NCBI RefSeq assembly: GCF_001983175.1
Contig: NZ_MNPW01000007.1
Location: 310,001-374,000, forward strand
Length of the DNA: 64,000 bases
Source of the DNA: Pseudomonas cedrina subsp. cedrina
GTDB taxonomy: Bacteria > Pseudomonadota > Gammaproteobacteria > Pseudomonadales > Pseudomonadaceae
Direction of reading: 5' to 3'
Part shown: positions 34,653-43,706 of the stretch, piece after piece
Numbering within the stretch: the first letter of the stretch is position 1
How the letters are laid out: the number at the start of each line of letters is the position of its first letter
Program-made: the position numbers and the translations under genes
Notes under the pieces: model-generated
What the model saw: only the letters and a program-made list of their open reading frames with translations
What the model was told of the DNA's origin: nothing
Database searches by the model: none

Positions 34653-35862
34653 CCATCACCTCCGTGGCATAGCTTTCCCATGTCGTGCCACCGGCAGACA
34701 ACACCGCGTTGTGCTTCAACGCATTGAGTTTTTCCTTGTCCTCGGCCAGCTCGACCAGATGGGCAGCGATAGATTCGGCAGACCGGATCGGCACCACGTA
34801 GCCATTGACCCCATCGACGACCAAGTCTGCCGCACCGCAATTGCGCGAGACGATGACTGCCGTCCCCATGGCCAACGCTTCCCCCACCACCAGGCCGAAG
34901 GCCTCGGCGAGTGACGGCAAGACCAATACATCGGCCGCCAACAGGTGACGGATGACCTCTTCATGGGATGCAGAACTGAACCACTGGTACTTCTTCAGCT
35001 CCGTATTGAGCGCCTGGTTGCGACCGTTGGCGTAGTCCCCGCCGATCACGGTCACGTCCAGGGCCACGCTGCTCGCTGCGAGATTCAGCGCGTCGAAAAA
35101 ATATGAGATCCCCTTTTGCTGGGTCAGCGCGCCGACATAGATCACCTTCAACCGCGCACCGGGTCGGGCAGTGACTTCATGGCGCACCCTCGGGGCAGGC
35201 CCACCGTAGGGCGTGATCGCGATTTTGTCGGGCGCGATGCCGTGCTCACCCAGGGTTCGTTTGGCAAAGGTACTCGCGACAATGATCCGGTCCGCCAACG
35301 CAAGCTCGGCCGTTTGCTTGCGCACCGTATCGTCGCTGATGTTCGGAATGCTTGCCCGCCAGGCCGGGTTGGCTTCGCGCTCATGGTCAAGCTCCCTGCA
35401 CGCGTAGGCAATGGAGCCAAAGGCCGCTTCATAGTTGAGGGTGATGCCTCCAATATCCCGTGCAGCGTTGAACAAGCCCAGGCACTTGCCGTCATAGCCG
35501 TACACCTGACCCGGTTTGCGCGGCGCCCTGTACAGAAAGTTGGCGCTGGCCTGGTCAATGTGGTTGTAGACGTTTTCCGGGCAGAACAGGCCCGTGTTGC
35601 GCTGTGTAAGCCGATACCACCTGAGCTTGTCGCAGAGCACGCGCGGTACGTCGTAGCGCGGGTAACTGTGCAGCAAGGCGCCGTCGACCTGATCGAAGGT
35701 GCGGCGCAAACATTCCTTGCCCACGATCGGCAGGCGGCAGAGAAACGAGTCCTTATGCAGTGCCAACGAGGTATGAAAGGAGTGCAGCAACCGCCGTTGA
35801 TTCAACGCACGCAGCAGCGCACGAACATTTTGATTACCGACGGGATGGGCGACCAGGATCAT
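34630..35862 (-). CDS. Glycosyltransferase family 4
   Basis: 410 residues, GT-B fold. ILVAHPVGNQNVRALLRAL at the start, VIYVGALTQQKGISYFFDAL at the donor domain, and the EX7E block LPSLAEAFGLVVGEALAMGTAV. Likely cytoplasmic, adding one sugar to the lipid-linked unit. ATG at 35862 overlaps the acetyltransferase stop by 4 bp. Sugar and linkage unknown. Confidence 0.85.
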   Translation of the reverse strand: MILVAHPVGNQNVRALLRALNQRRLLHSFHTSLALHKDSFLCRLPIVGKECLRRTFDQVDGALLHSYPRYDVPRVLCDKLRWYRLTQRNTGLFCPENVYNHIDQASANFLYRAPRKPGQVYGYDGKCLGLFNAARDIGGITLNYEAAFGSIAYACRELDHEREANPAWRASIPNISDDTVRKQTAELALADRIIVASTFAKRTLGEHGIAPDKIAITPYGGPAPRVRHEVTARPGARLKVIYVGALTQQKGISYFFDALNLAASSVALDVTVIGGDYANGRNQALNTELKKYQWFSSASHEEVIRHLLAADVLVLPSLAEAFGLVVGEALAMGTAVIVSRNCGAADLVVDGVNGYVVPIRSAESIAAHLVELAEDKEKLNALKHNAVLSAGGTTWESYATEVMDAILGQP

Positions 35863-36458
35863 CTTGATTTACCCATCCAGGCTTCAACCACGGCACTTGA
35901 ACGGACCGGGCTGTAGGTGAAGGCCCGCATGGCGCGCGACCTGATGACCCGTGCCGGATTACCGGCCACGACGGTGTAGGGCTGCACATCTCGACCGACC
36001 ACGCTGCCCGCGCCAACGACGGCCCCTTCACCAATCGTCACCCCCGGCAGGATCATTGCGTCCGTGGCGATCCAGGCGTAATCGCCGATCACCACCGCTG
36101 CGACCTTCAAGCGCCACGCGGGATCATCCAGGTCATGGGTTCCCGTCAGAATCCGCACGCCCTCATTGATCGCCACATGCGTCCCGATTTTCACGGGTGC
36201 ATGCAATTGGATAAAGGTGCGTTTGCCGATAAAAGTGCCGGTGCCGACGCTGAAACGTGCGACCGCGCCTTCGAACTCCACAGCATTGATCATCACCAGC
36301 GAACCTAGCGTGGCGCCCTGCCGGCGCAACGCACGCTGGCGGCTATCGGCCTTGAGTAACCTGGCAAGCAGCAGTACGCGCTTGGCCAGGTATTTGAGCC
36401 CCTGCGGTTTGAACAGGCTGATTTTCAGTCGGTGGCGGATCAGGTCATTAATCAGCAC
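35859..36458 (-). CDS. Hexapeptide-repeat acyltransferase
   Basis: 199 residues of the left-handed beta-helix family: FSVGTGTFIGKRTFIQLHA, HVAINEGVRILTGTHDLDDP, then GDYAWIATDAMILPGVTIGEGAVVGAGSV. The TGTHDLDDP segment matches the active-site His loop of maltose/galactoside/serine acetyltransferase relatives. It probably O-acetylates a second position of the repeat unit, besides WcaF. Overlaps wzx by 11 bp and the glycosyltransferase by 4 bp. Confidence 0.82.
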   Translation of the reverse strand: MLINDLIRHRLKISLFKPQGLKYLAKRVLLLARLLKADSRQRALRRQGATLGSLVMINAVEFEGAVARFSVGTGTFIGKRTFIQLHAPVKIGTHVAINEGVRILTGTHDLDDPAWRLKVAAVVIGDYAWIATDAMILPGVTIGEGAVVGAGSVVGRDVQPYTVVAGNPARVIRSRAMRAFTYSPVRSSAVVEAWMGKSR

Positions 36459-37749
36459 GGGCCATCCTCAGCTCAAGACGATGGAAACCACGCTTGGCGA
36501 AGCCGAACAGCACCACTTCGGTGGCCACCAGCACATAGCAGACGCCGAGCAGGCCGTAGTCTTGTGCAAGGCAGAACACCGCCAGCATGCTGGCGAGCGA
36601 CACCAGCATGAACACTACGGCAAATGACGAATAGGACGCCGTGGCCATCAGGGCGACCCAGTACACCTGCCAGGCCACATGCGTCAGCGCGCCGAGGATC
36701 AACACGAGCATGATGCTGGAGGAGTAATCGTCTTTCCTGCCCGACCACACATCAAATAGGGTCCCACCGAATGCCACCACCAACGCGCCCATCACGCAGG
36801 CAATCGGCAATGAAAATTTCAAGGCGTAACGGATCATCTTCCTGACCAATTGGTTGTCGCCGATGGAGAATGCGTAGGAAATTTCCGGCCACAGAGACTG
36901 GTTCACTACGGTGGAAAATTGCACCAGTACCCTGGAGATCGTTCGGTACAAGCCGAATATCGCCGCGTGGCCCGGCGACAGCAGTACCGACAGCAGAATG
37001 ATCAACCCCTGTACGTTCAGCGCCAGGCCAATCGGAAAGGCCAGCGACGCCAGCGACGGTTTGATCAACGTCACAAACGCGCGCTTGCCCACGGCTGATG
37101 CGTTGAAACGCAAGGCGATACCCAGGCGGTTGGCGACCAGGTTCTTACTGACGAGGCCAATCGCACGCACCGCCAGCAACACCAGGCTGGTGTCGACCAG
37201 GCTGTGGGTGAGGTAGGCGCACATTAACGCCGCCGACCATTCCAGCATCCGGATCACGTTCATGATCAATGACGACAGTGGCAAAGCCTTGAAGGCGCGG
37301 TAGCGTATCGAGATCATGTTGGTAAACAGGCAAAGCAGCGAATAGCCGGTAAGCGCCGAGAGGATCAATACCCCGTCCCCGCTGCTGATTGACTTGAGAT
37401 TGAGCAGGCTGAACAGGTCGAAGAACGCCAATGCCCCCAGGGCGAGCAACAGCATGCTGAGCCCCGCCAGTGACAAAAATGCAAAGCTGGTGCTGTAGAC
37501 CGCACGCGCGACCCTCAGTCGCCCGCGCTCATGCCAGATCACCACTTTGCTCGAAGCAGCCGTGGTCACCCCTAGGTCGGACAGCGCCAGATAGGTCGGG
37601 ATCGCGGACAGTACAACCCACTCGCTGTAGGCACCGAACCCCCAACTGGCAATCAGCACGGGAACGCTCACCAGCTGAATCAGCAGGTTCACCACCTGGC
37701 CAAACGAATTGGCGCCGATGCCATTGACGATTCTTTTAAGCACGCTCAT
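36448..37749 (-). CDS. wzx: Polysaccharide flippase (Wzx-like)
   Basis: 433 residues with about twelve membrane segments in the MATE/PST pattern: an N-terminal GIGANSFGQVVNLLIQLVSV and repeated pairs of helices through AVFCLAQDYGLLGVCYVLVA. Expected to flip undecaprenyl-linked repeat units to the periplasmic side before Wzy acts. It begins 8 bp after ugd. The call fits the family Polysacc_synt, and no other flippase candidate is in the window. Confidence 0.85.
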   Translation of the reverse strand: MSVLKRIVNGIGANSFGQVVNLLIQLVSVPVLIASWGFGAYSEWVVLSAIPTYLALSDLGVTTAASSKVVIWHERGRLRVARAVYSTSFAFLSLAGLSMLLLALGALAFFDLFSLLNLKSISSGDGVLILSALTGYSLLCLFTNMISIRYRAFKALPLSSLIMNVIRMLEWSAALMCAYLTHSLVDTSLVLLAVRAIGLVSKNLVANRLGIALRFNASAVGKRAFVTLIKPSLASLAFPIGLALNVQGLIILLSVLLSPGHAAIFGLYRTISRVLVQFSTVVNQSLWPEISYAFSIGDNQLVRKMIRYALKFSLPIACVMGALVVAFGGTLFDVWSGRKDDYSSSIMLVLILGALTHVAWQVYWVALMATASYSSFAVVFMLVSLASMLAVFCLAQDYGLLGVCYVLVATEVVLFGFAKRGFHRLELRMARAD

Positions 37750-37757
37750 GGAAAGAC

Positions 37758-39095
37758 CTATACCGAGTTGAGAGGTCGCCCAATGGATACGTAGTGAATG
37801 CCTTTTTTCAGCACACTGGCGGGATCGAACAGGTTACGCCCGTCAAAAATCAGCGGCTGCTTGAGCTGCTGCTTGATCGCCGTGAAATCCGGCGCCTTGA
37901 AGGCTTGCCACTCGGTGACGATCATCAACGCGTCTGCGCCTTTCAGGCAGGCTTCCTTGGTGCCGCACAGGTGCAGGTCATCGCGGTCGCCATATAGGCG
38001 CTGGGTTTCTTCCATGGCTTGCGGGTCAAACGCCTGCACTTTTGCCCCGGCACGCCACAGGGCCTCCATCAACACACGACTGGGGGCCTCGCGCATGTCA
38101 TCGGTATTGGGCTTGAAGCTGAGTCCCCAGAGCGCGAAAGTCTTGTCCCTCAGCTCACCGTTGAAATGAGTGGAAATCTTGTTGAACACGCTATTCTTCT
38201 GCTCGGCATTGCGCCGCTCCACCGCCTTGAGCAGCGTGGCATCGAAGTCGATGGTCTCGGCGGTCTGGATCAATGCCTGGACATCCTTCGGAAAGCACGA
38301 CCCTCCATAACCGACGCCCGCGTAGAGAAAGTGATAGCCGATACGCGGATCGGAACCGATCCCCTGGCGGACCATCTCGATATCCGCCCCCAGGCGCTCG
38401 GCCAGGTTGGCCATCTCGTTCATGAAGCTGATCTTGGTGGCGAGCAGGCAATTGGCCGCATACTTGGTCAACTCGGCGCTGCGCACGTCCATCACAATGA
38501 TTTTTTCGTGGTTGCGGTTGAACGGCGCATAGAGCTCGCGCATCACCTCTTCCGCATGTCGGCTGGCCGTGCCGATGACAATCCGGTCCGGCCTGATGCA
38601 GTCAGCCACCGCGCAGCCTTCCTTGAGAAATTCCGGGTTGGACACCACGTCAAAGCTCAGATCAGTGCGCTCACGCAACGCGAGCATGGCGGCGACGCGC
38701 GCGCTGACCTTATCAGCCGTGCCCACCGGGACAGTGGACTTGTCGATAATAGTCAGAGGCGCCTGCATGTGTTGCCCAATGGTTTCGGCCACCGTCAGCA
38801 CATACTTCAAGTCGGCTGAACCATCCTCGTCAGGCGGCGTACCCACGGCGATAAACTGCACTTCGCCGTGCTTGACCGCTGCCACAGCATCGGTAGTGAA
38901 ATTCAAGCGACCGGCCGTATGGTTTTCCCTGACCAACGTCTCCAGGCCCGGCTCGTAGATCGGAATATGCCCTTGTTTGAGACGTTCGACCCGATGGGCA
39001 TCGATATCGACACACAGCACGTCGTGACCGACTTCCGCAAGTACCGCACCCTGGACCAGCCCCACATAACCAATGCCAAATACTGTGACTTTCAT
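37758..39095 (-). CDS. ugd: UDP-glucose 6-dehydrogenase
   Basis: 445 residues of the UDP-glucose/GDP-mannose dehydrogenase family. NAD motif FGIGYVGLVQG, FIAVGTPPDEDG, VVSNPEFLKEG, catalytic Cys in GGSCFPKD, and a C-terminal ALWGLSFKPNTDDMREAPS. It oxidises UDP-glucose twice to UDP-glucuronic acid. GDP-mannose dehydrogenase (AlgD) is the main alternative, but the PDEDGSADL and FLKEG details fit UDP-glucose enzymes. It supplies an acidic sugar for the polymer. Confidence 0.88.
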   Translation of the reverse strand: MKVTVFGIGYVGLVQGAVLAEVGHDVLCVDIDAHRVERLKQGHIPIYEPGLETLVRENHTAGRLNFTTDAVAAVKHGEVQFIAVGTPPDEDGSADLKYVLTVAETIGQHMQAPLTIIDKSTVPVGTADKVSARVAAMLALRERTDLSFDVVSNPEFLKEGCAVADCIRPDRIVIGTASRHAEEVMRELYAPFNRNHEKIIVMDVRSAELTKYAANCLLATKISFMNEMANLAERLGADIEMVRQGIGSDPRIGYHFLYAGVGYGGSCFPKDVQALIQTAETIDFDATLLKAVERRNAEQKNSVFNKISTHFNGELRDKTFALWGLSFKPNTDDMREAPSRVLMEALWRAGAKVQAFDPQAMEETQRLYGDRDDLHLCGTKEACLKGADALMIVTEWQAFKAPDFTAIKQQLKQPLIFDGRNLFDPASVLKKGIHYVSIGRPLNSV

Positions 39096-39167
39096 AGCGT
39101 TTCTCTTTGAACCTGCGGCCAGTGGTAGACGTGCTGCGCGTTGGATTTCAATGCCTTGCGTCCAGGA

Positions 39168-41390
39168 TCAAACGCTGTCCGACTTGTACTCGTAGTTGTA
39201 ATAGCTGTAGGCGCCGTATCCGTATTTGGCGGACGAGCGCTTCTCGATGCAGTTGAAAATGGCGCCTTTGAGTTCAATCCCATTCTGCTGATAGCGACGC
39301 ATCGTCAGCTCCACTTCGCGCGCCGAGTTCAGCTCGAACCGGGCCACGATCAAGTTGGTACCGGATTGGCGCCCGACGATGGTTGCGTCGGTCACCGCGA
39401 GGAACGGCGGCGTATCCAGGATCACCAGGTCATAGAGCGCACTGACTTGTTCAAGAAACGCGCTGAAATTGGCGTGCATCAACAGTTCCGATGGGTTCGG
39501 CGGTATCCGGCCGCGGCCCAGGATGTGGAGGTTTTCCACTTCGGTGTGATGGATCGCAGCGCTGAGGTCGCAGCGTTTGGCCAGAAGGTCAGACAGCCCG
39601 TTTTCAGCCGGGATACCGAAGACTTTGTGCAAGTAGCCTTTGCGCATATCGACGTCCACCAACAACACACGCTGGCCCGAATGGGCAACCACGGCGGCCA
39701 GGTTCGATGAGACAAATGTCTTACCGACCTGCGGGCTGGGCCCGGAGATCATCAGGCGGTTGTTACCGGCTTCCAGCATGGCGAAATGCAAACTCGTGCG
39801 CAGGCTGCGCAGCGCTTCAATGGCCAGGTCAGTTGGATTACTGAGCGCCAGCAACTGCGTCGATTCGGCCTTGTTGGCGCGAAAGAGTTTCTGGTCCATG
39901 TCCTTCTGGATGGCGCTGAACGGTATTGCCGCATACACCGGCAAGCCAAGCTTTTCCAATTCATTGGGGTTGGAAACGCCCCGGTTGAGCGCCTTGCGAA
40001 ACAGCACCAGCGCAATCGCGACAAAGGCACCGAGCAGCGTAGCGATCACCACGATCAATGCCTTCTGCGGCCTGATCGGATTCCTCAAATCGACATCGGC
40101 GGTATCGATCAGGCGCACGTTACCGACAGTGCCGGCGCGCATTACGTCCAACTCCTGATACTTGTTCAGCAGTTGCGTGTAGATCTCGGTACTGACTTTC
40201 AGGTCCCGGGTCAGGCTCAGCAGTTCCTGCTGAGTGGTGGGCAGGCTTTCGACTTTTCTGGCCAGCTCATTTTGACGCGCACTGAGTTCCGCCAATTGCG
40301 TGAGGAGCGCGCGGTACACAGGATGCTGCGGCGTGAACTTTCGTTCTATCTCAGCCTGCTGCATCTTGAGTTCCGAAATGCTGGCGTCCAATGCGACGAT
40401 CTGATCAAGAATCGCCTTGGCCTCAAGACTGATGTCGATGGTTTTGTTGCGGATCTGGAACTGATTGAGCGCCGTCTCGGCGTGCTCGACGTCCTTGCGC
40501 ACCTGCGGCAGTTGATCCTTGAGAAATGCCAGGCTCTGGGCAGCCTCCGCGGAAGTGCGATCAATGTTCTGGCGCACATAGATACGCGCCACTTCATTGA
40601 GCACTTCAATGGCAGCAGCCGGCCGGGTGCTTTCCAGCGCCAGGCCGATAATCCCCGATTCCTTGCCGCGCTCCGCCACGTCGAGTAATTTCTGATAGCG
40701 CAAGATGCTGCTGAGGCGGGGTGAACGGACAACGCTGAATTGCGCGCCCGGATTGGCATGCAGCGTCTTGACCTGCAGCTTGATGCCATTGCTTTCGTAG
40801 AAACGACCCACCTGCCCCGTCAGTAAAACGGTGTCGTCCTGGTCCGACAGGGTGAAACGGGGGCCATCGCCGGCCGTCAAGGTCAGCTCCTGGCCCAACA
40901 GCTCGGCTGGGAGGCGCAATAGCGAAAACGTCAACGCCTCGCCCCCCCAGCCGTAGCTGTCCAGGCCGAGCCATGGGCTCGCCACGGCCTGATCCTGCGC
41001 AGGTTTGAAGCGCCGGGCAATAAAGTCGCCAACCAGCGGAAAGCGCTTGGGTTTCACCTCCAGGTCCAGGTTCAGGTTATCGACGGCGGTACCAATGGTG
41101 ATTCTCGAACGTATCAGCTCGACTTCCGTGACAGTGGGCGACTCCTTTCCGAGCAAACTGCCGACGTCCGAAAAACCCAGCATGTCGCTTTTCTTCGGCT
41201 CGACCTGCACCAGCGCTGTGGCTTGGTATACCGGAGGCGTCAGCACGGCATAGGCCACACCCAGTGCCATAAACGCGATGCTGATACCAGCGATCAACCA
41301 TTTATGGTCCAGCAGTGTGCCCAACAACATCATGAAATCTAAATCGGTTTCTTCGCCGTTATGCGACGCTATTGCGGGTGCTGATTGCAT
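39168..41390 (-). CDS. wzc: Polysaccharide co-polymerase and tyrosine autokinase (Wzc-like)
   Basis: 740 residues. N-terminal Wzz domain between two membrane helices (WLIAGISIAFMALGVAYAVL near 31 and ALIVVIATLLGAFVAIALVL near 440) with a long coiled-coil periplasmic part, then a cytoplasmic BY-kinase: Walker A SGPSPQVGKTF, Walker A' LLVDVDMRKG, Walker B LVILDTPPF. The C-terminus has a tyrosine cluster (YGYGAYSYYNYEY) that would be autophosphorylated. It controls chain length and couples Wzy products to Wza. The ribosome site is weak. It lies 179 bp after wzb. Confidence 0.92.
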   Translation of the reverse strand: MQSAPAIASHNGEETDLDFMMLLGTLLDHKWLIAGISIAFMALGVAYAVLTPPVYQATALVQVEPKKSDMLGFSDVGSLLGKESPTVTEVELIRSRITIGTAVDNLNLDLEVKPKRFPLVGDFIARRFKPAQDQAVASPWLGLDSYGWGGEALTFSLLRLPAELLGQELTLTAGDGPRFTLSDQDDTVLLTGQVGRFYESNGIKLQVKTLHANPGAQFSVVRSPRLSSILRYQKLLDVAERGKESGIIGLALESTRPAAAIEVLNEVARIYVRQNIDRTSAEAAQSLAFLKDQLPQVRKDVEHAETALNQFQIRNKTIDISLEAKAILDQIVALDASISELKMQQAEIERKFTPQHPVYRALLTQLAELSARQNELARKVESLPTTQQELLSLTRDLKVSTEIYTQLLNKYQELDVMRAGTVGNVRLIDTADVDLRNPIRPQKALIVVIATLLGAFVAIALVLFRKALNRGVSNPNELEKLGLPVYAAIPFSAIQKDMDQKLFRANKAESTQLLALSNPTDLAIEALRSLRTSLHFAMLEAGNNRLMISGPSPQVGKTFVSSNLAAVVAHSGQRVLLVDVDMRKGYLHKVFGIPAENGLSDLLAKRCDLSAAIHHTEVENLHILGRGRIPPNPSELLMHANFSAFLEQVSALYDLVILDTPPFLAVTDATIVGRQSGTNLIVARFELNSAREVELTMRRYQQNGIELKGAIFNCIEKRSSAKYGYGAYSYYNYEYKSDSV

Positions 41391-41569
41391 AAGTCAGTTC
41401 TTTTATCTAACTAAAAGTCAAGGAATGGCACAGGGTGCAAGACGCCCGGCTCCATGCACGTTTAACGGCTTCACGCAGTACGCAAACTCTCACTAGAGCC
41501 TGACTGTAAATCGTCCACATTATTTAATTTAAACTTACCAAGCGCGTTATCCGGCGCTCATCAAGCAAC

Positions 41570-42010
41570 TCAATTAACCAATCGTCGCGCCCAGGCCTGG
41601 GCCGCTTGTTCTATCAACGCATACGCATGGACAAAAGCCGGCTTGCCTTGACGATAAGGGTCCATGATCTCTCGATCGTATTGCCATTTACCCAACAGAA
41701 AGACCTTGCCCCGAGCCTCTGGCGCGAGACTAAGCACTCCTTCTATATGCCGTTGCTCCATGACCAGAACAAGGTCCGCCTCACTCACGGCATCGCTTGT
41801 CAACTGACGCGCCCTGTGCAAACCCGGTATATGCCCGTGTTCCTCAAGCACTTGCAAAGCCGTCGGTTCCAGAGGACTGTCACGCAATGCCGCCAACCCC
41901 GCCGAACTGATTTTTATGGCTGAAGACGCCAGTGCATTGCGCAGTAATTGCTCCGCCGTGGGGCTGCGACAGATATTGCCGACACACACAACCAAAATCT
42001 TATTGAACAA
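41570..42010 (-). CDS. wzb: Low-molecular-weight protein tyrosine phosphatase (Wzb/Etp-like)
   Basis: 146 residues. The P-loop CVGNICRSP holds the nucleophile Cys9 and Arg15 (CX5R); the general acid lies in DPYRQGK near residue 116. It dephosphorylates the Wzc tyrosine cluster, allowing the cycle that polymerisation needs. Start codon is TTG at 42010, with GGGAGG 5 bp upstream, which supports this choice. First gene of the leftward polysaccharide run. Confidence 0.9.
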   Translation of the reverse strand: MFNKILVVCVGNICRSPTAEQLLRNALASSAIKISSAGLAALRDSPLEPTALQVLEEHGHIPGLHRARQLTSDAVSEADLVLVMEQRHIEGVLSLAPEARGKVFLLGKWQYDREIMDPYRQGKPAFVHAYALIEQAAQAWARRLVN

Positions 42011-42063
42011 GGCAACCTCCCACGCGCCGTACTGTATTAATCCGGTAGTAAAAGGAATGGCCT

Positions 42064-42167
42064 TACTTAAAGTAGCGAGACGATTATGATCACAACACGC
42101 TTACTTCGACCACCTGTCGAGGCCGACGAAAAATAACAATCAGCGCCTTGACCGACTAAAAATAACA
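42064..42167. promoter_or_regulatory. Repeat motifs in the wzb upstream region
   Basis: Between wzb and the rightward gene at 42232 lie an 11-bp palindrome TACTTAAAGTA (42064-42074) and a direct repeat AAAAATAACA at 42129-42138 and 42158-42167, 29 bp apart. The area is AT-rich. They are candidate sites for the regulators that control the polysaccharide operon. No ops/JUMPstart or RcsB-like box was seen. Confidence 0.35.
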
Positions 42168-42231
42168 TTCCCGCACTTTTCACCCCCGCACAGAATAAAG
42201 TGCCCCCAAGTGCTAAAACGAAGGGACGGCC

Positions 42232-42540
42232 ATGAACACTTCAAAGTTATTGGTAGAGCGTATTGGCCTATTTCCTTCTTCGGGAAATATTCATATCGAA
42301 GTGAATAACTCGACCCGCGTCGTCAAGCGCATGCAGGTGTTGTATGGCGACAATTCGTTGGACAGCGATGAGTCGTGCTCCGGGCTGTCCATGGTGTTTG
42401 CCGACTGGCGCTTCAAGTTGCAGGTGAGTGACGCGCTGTCGGTGTGCCTGTGCGTGGAAAGTCGCGGTGACAGCCAGTTCATGCAGGTCAAGACCGCCGA
42501 GTTGCTGGCGAATATCTCCGGGACCGAGGAACGGCCATGA
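42232..42540 (+). CDS. Small protein of unknown function
   Basis: 102 residues, not recognised. No signal peptide or membrane segment. It has a short beta-strand-like pattern (NIHIEVNNSTRVVKRMQVLY; LSMVFADWRFKLQVSDALSVCLCVE), suggesting a small all-beta domain. AAGGGA lies 7 bp before the ATG. It is divergent from wzb and overlaps the next small gene by 4 bp (ATGA), so the two form an operon. Being next to the polysaccharide locus, it may share its control. Confidence 0.6.
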   Translation: MNTSKLLVERIGLFPSSGNIHIEVNNSTRVVKRMQVLYGDNSLDSDESCSGLSMVFADWRFKLQVSDALSVCLCVESRGDSQFMQVKTAELLANISGTEERP

Positions 42541-42869
42541 GTCTGCTGAGCGGTTTGATTCGCAGCTATGCGCTGAGAAAACTCACCGGGATGTTCGAAG
42601 GCTTTGCTGAACCGGCGGTGGGCGCGCAGTACCGGCGCAACACCCAGGCCATCGGCCATTGGCTTGAGCAGCTGCAAGGCAGTTCGCCGCAGCAAGTCAC
42701 GCATACGCTGTTCAGGCAGATGGAGGCGGCGCGGCGTCGGGGGGATACCCGGCGCTTCAATGCGCAGACGGTGTTGCTGGCGTTGATGGTGGACAGCAAC
42801 CGGGCGCAGGACCTGGGGACTTACTCGGCCGTCCTGCGCGGCGCATCCGCGCGCCAGGAAGGCGCTTGA
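42537..42869 (+). CDS. Small helical protein of unknown function
   Basis: 110 residues, not recognised. Predicted largely helical with many Arg and Gln (YRRNTQAIGHWLEQLQ, TLFRQMEAARRRGDTRRF), no signal peptide. Translation is coupled to the preceding small gene by an ATGA overlap. Its last 49 bp overlap the converging PAP2-like gene. A partner of the upstream small protein is the simplest reading. Confidence 0.55.
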   Translation: MSLLSGLIRSYALRKLTGMFEGFAEPAVGAQYRRNTQAIGHWLEQLQGSSPQQVTHTLFRQMEAARRRGDTRRFNAQTVLLALMVDSNRAQDLGTYSAVLRGASARQEGA

Positions 42870-43504
42870 TGGGCTTGGTCGGCACCGGAGAGGCCGATGG
42901 CGACCCTGTTGAGCAGCACCTCAGCGTTGTACTTGGGCAACAGCGCACAAGCCAGCAAGACCGCCAGGCCACCGCCGATAAATGAACGGGATACCTTGAT
43001 AGAGGTGGCTTCAATGCGCCACAGAAATGCGAGGGCCGCGCCGACGCCCAGCGCGGCGCCGGCCAGGGCTTCATTGAGTGGATGGATGTAAGGGGCAACG
43101 CAGAAAGCACTGAACCAGAGGCTGGCGAACACGCCCCCCAGCGCCGCCGGCCAGCGCAATGCCGGGTTGAACTGACGCGCCACCAGGCTCGATGCCACGG
43201 TGACCATCAGGCATGTATTCATGGCATGGCCGCTTAATACGGCGATGTCCATGTGTTGAAAGGATAAGCCCCAGCCCTTGAAGAGCAACTTGCTCAGGGC
43301 AACCAGTGTGTAAGCTGCCCCCACGGTGATTAACCAGGCACGCAGTGCCCAGGGGTTGGAGTACCTGAGCCACACGGCAATGATGATCGCGGCCGGAATC
43401 ATGACGGTGATGCCGCCATATTGCGCAAATTCTGCCCGCATGACTTCCCAACCTGAGGTTCCCGTTTCGGCGCCCATCAGACCCCAGGCCAGGGGAAAAC
43501 ACAA
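42821..43504 (-). CDS. PAP2-like membrane protein with diverged active site
   Basis: Up to 227 residues with about six membrane segments in the arrangement of PAP2 phosphatases. The second motif is kept as LSGHAMNT (PSGH-like), and a third-motif histidine is in PYIHPLNEALAG, where the usual Asp is Glu. The first motif (KX6RP) is hard to find (KLLFKGWG). It may be a diverged lipid phosphatase, perhaps recycling undecaprenyl pyrophosphate for the neighbouring polymer, or inactive. The track start is TTG at 43504; ATG at 43477 or 43441 are alternatives. Confidence 0.6.
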   Translation of the reverse strand: MCFPLAWGLMGAETGTSGWEVMRAEFAQYGGITVMIPAAIIIAVWLRYSNPWALRAWLITVGAAYTLVALSKLLFKGWGLSFQHMDIAVLSGHAMNTCLMVTVASSLVARQFNPALRWPAALGGVFASLWFSAFCVAPYIHPLNEALAGAALGVGAALAFLWRIEATSIKVSRSFIGGGLAVLLACALLPKYNAEVLLNRVAIGLSGADQAHQAPSWRADAPRRTAE

Positions 43505-43706
43505 CGTTATCGAGGGTCAGGCTTGCGCGATGCGCCCTGCTTAAAATGCAATTACCTGATCAAATCAAAGATTATGATTCTCTATTTTAATAATTAGGAT
43601 AGAACCAAACGGCATTTTACTCAGGCAGTGGCTGCCCTTACCTTGCACGAGCATGACCGATCCCACCTGGCGCAGGTGTTGATACCCTACTCGACAAGGA
43701 CAGACC

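Noticed and set aside
42011..42231. ops/JUMPstart element before the polysaccharide operon
   Set aside because: No GGCGGTAG-type sequence is present on the coding strand in this region.
42232..42869. Toxin-antitoxin pair
   Set aside because: The size and overlap fit, but neither protein resembles a known toxin or antitoxin and no autoregulatory operator is clear, so I left them as unknown.
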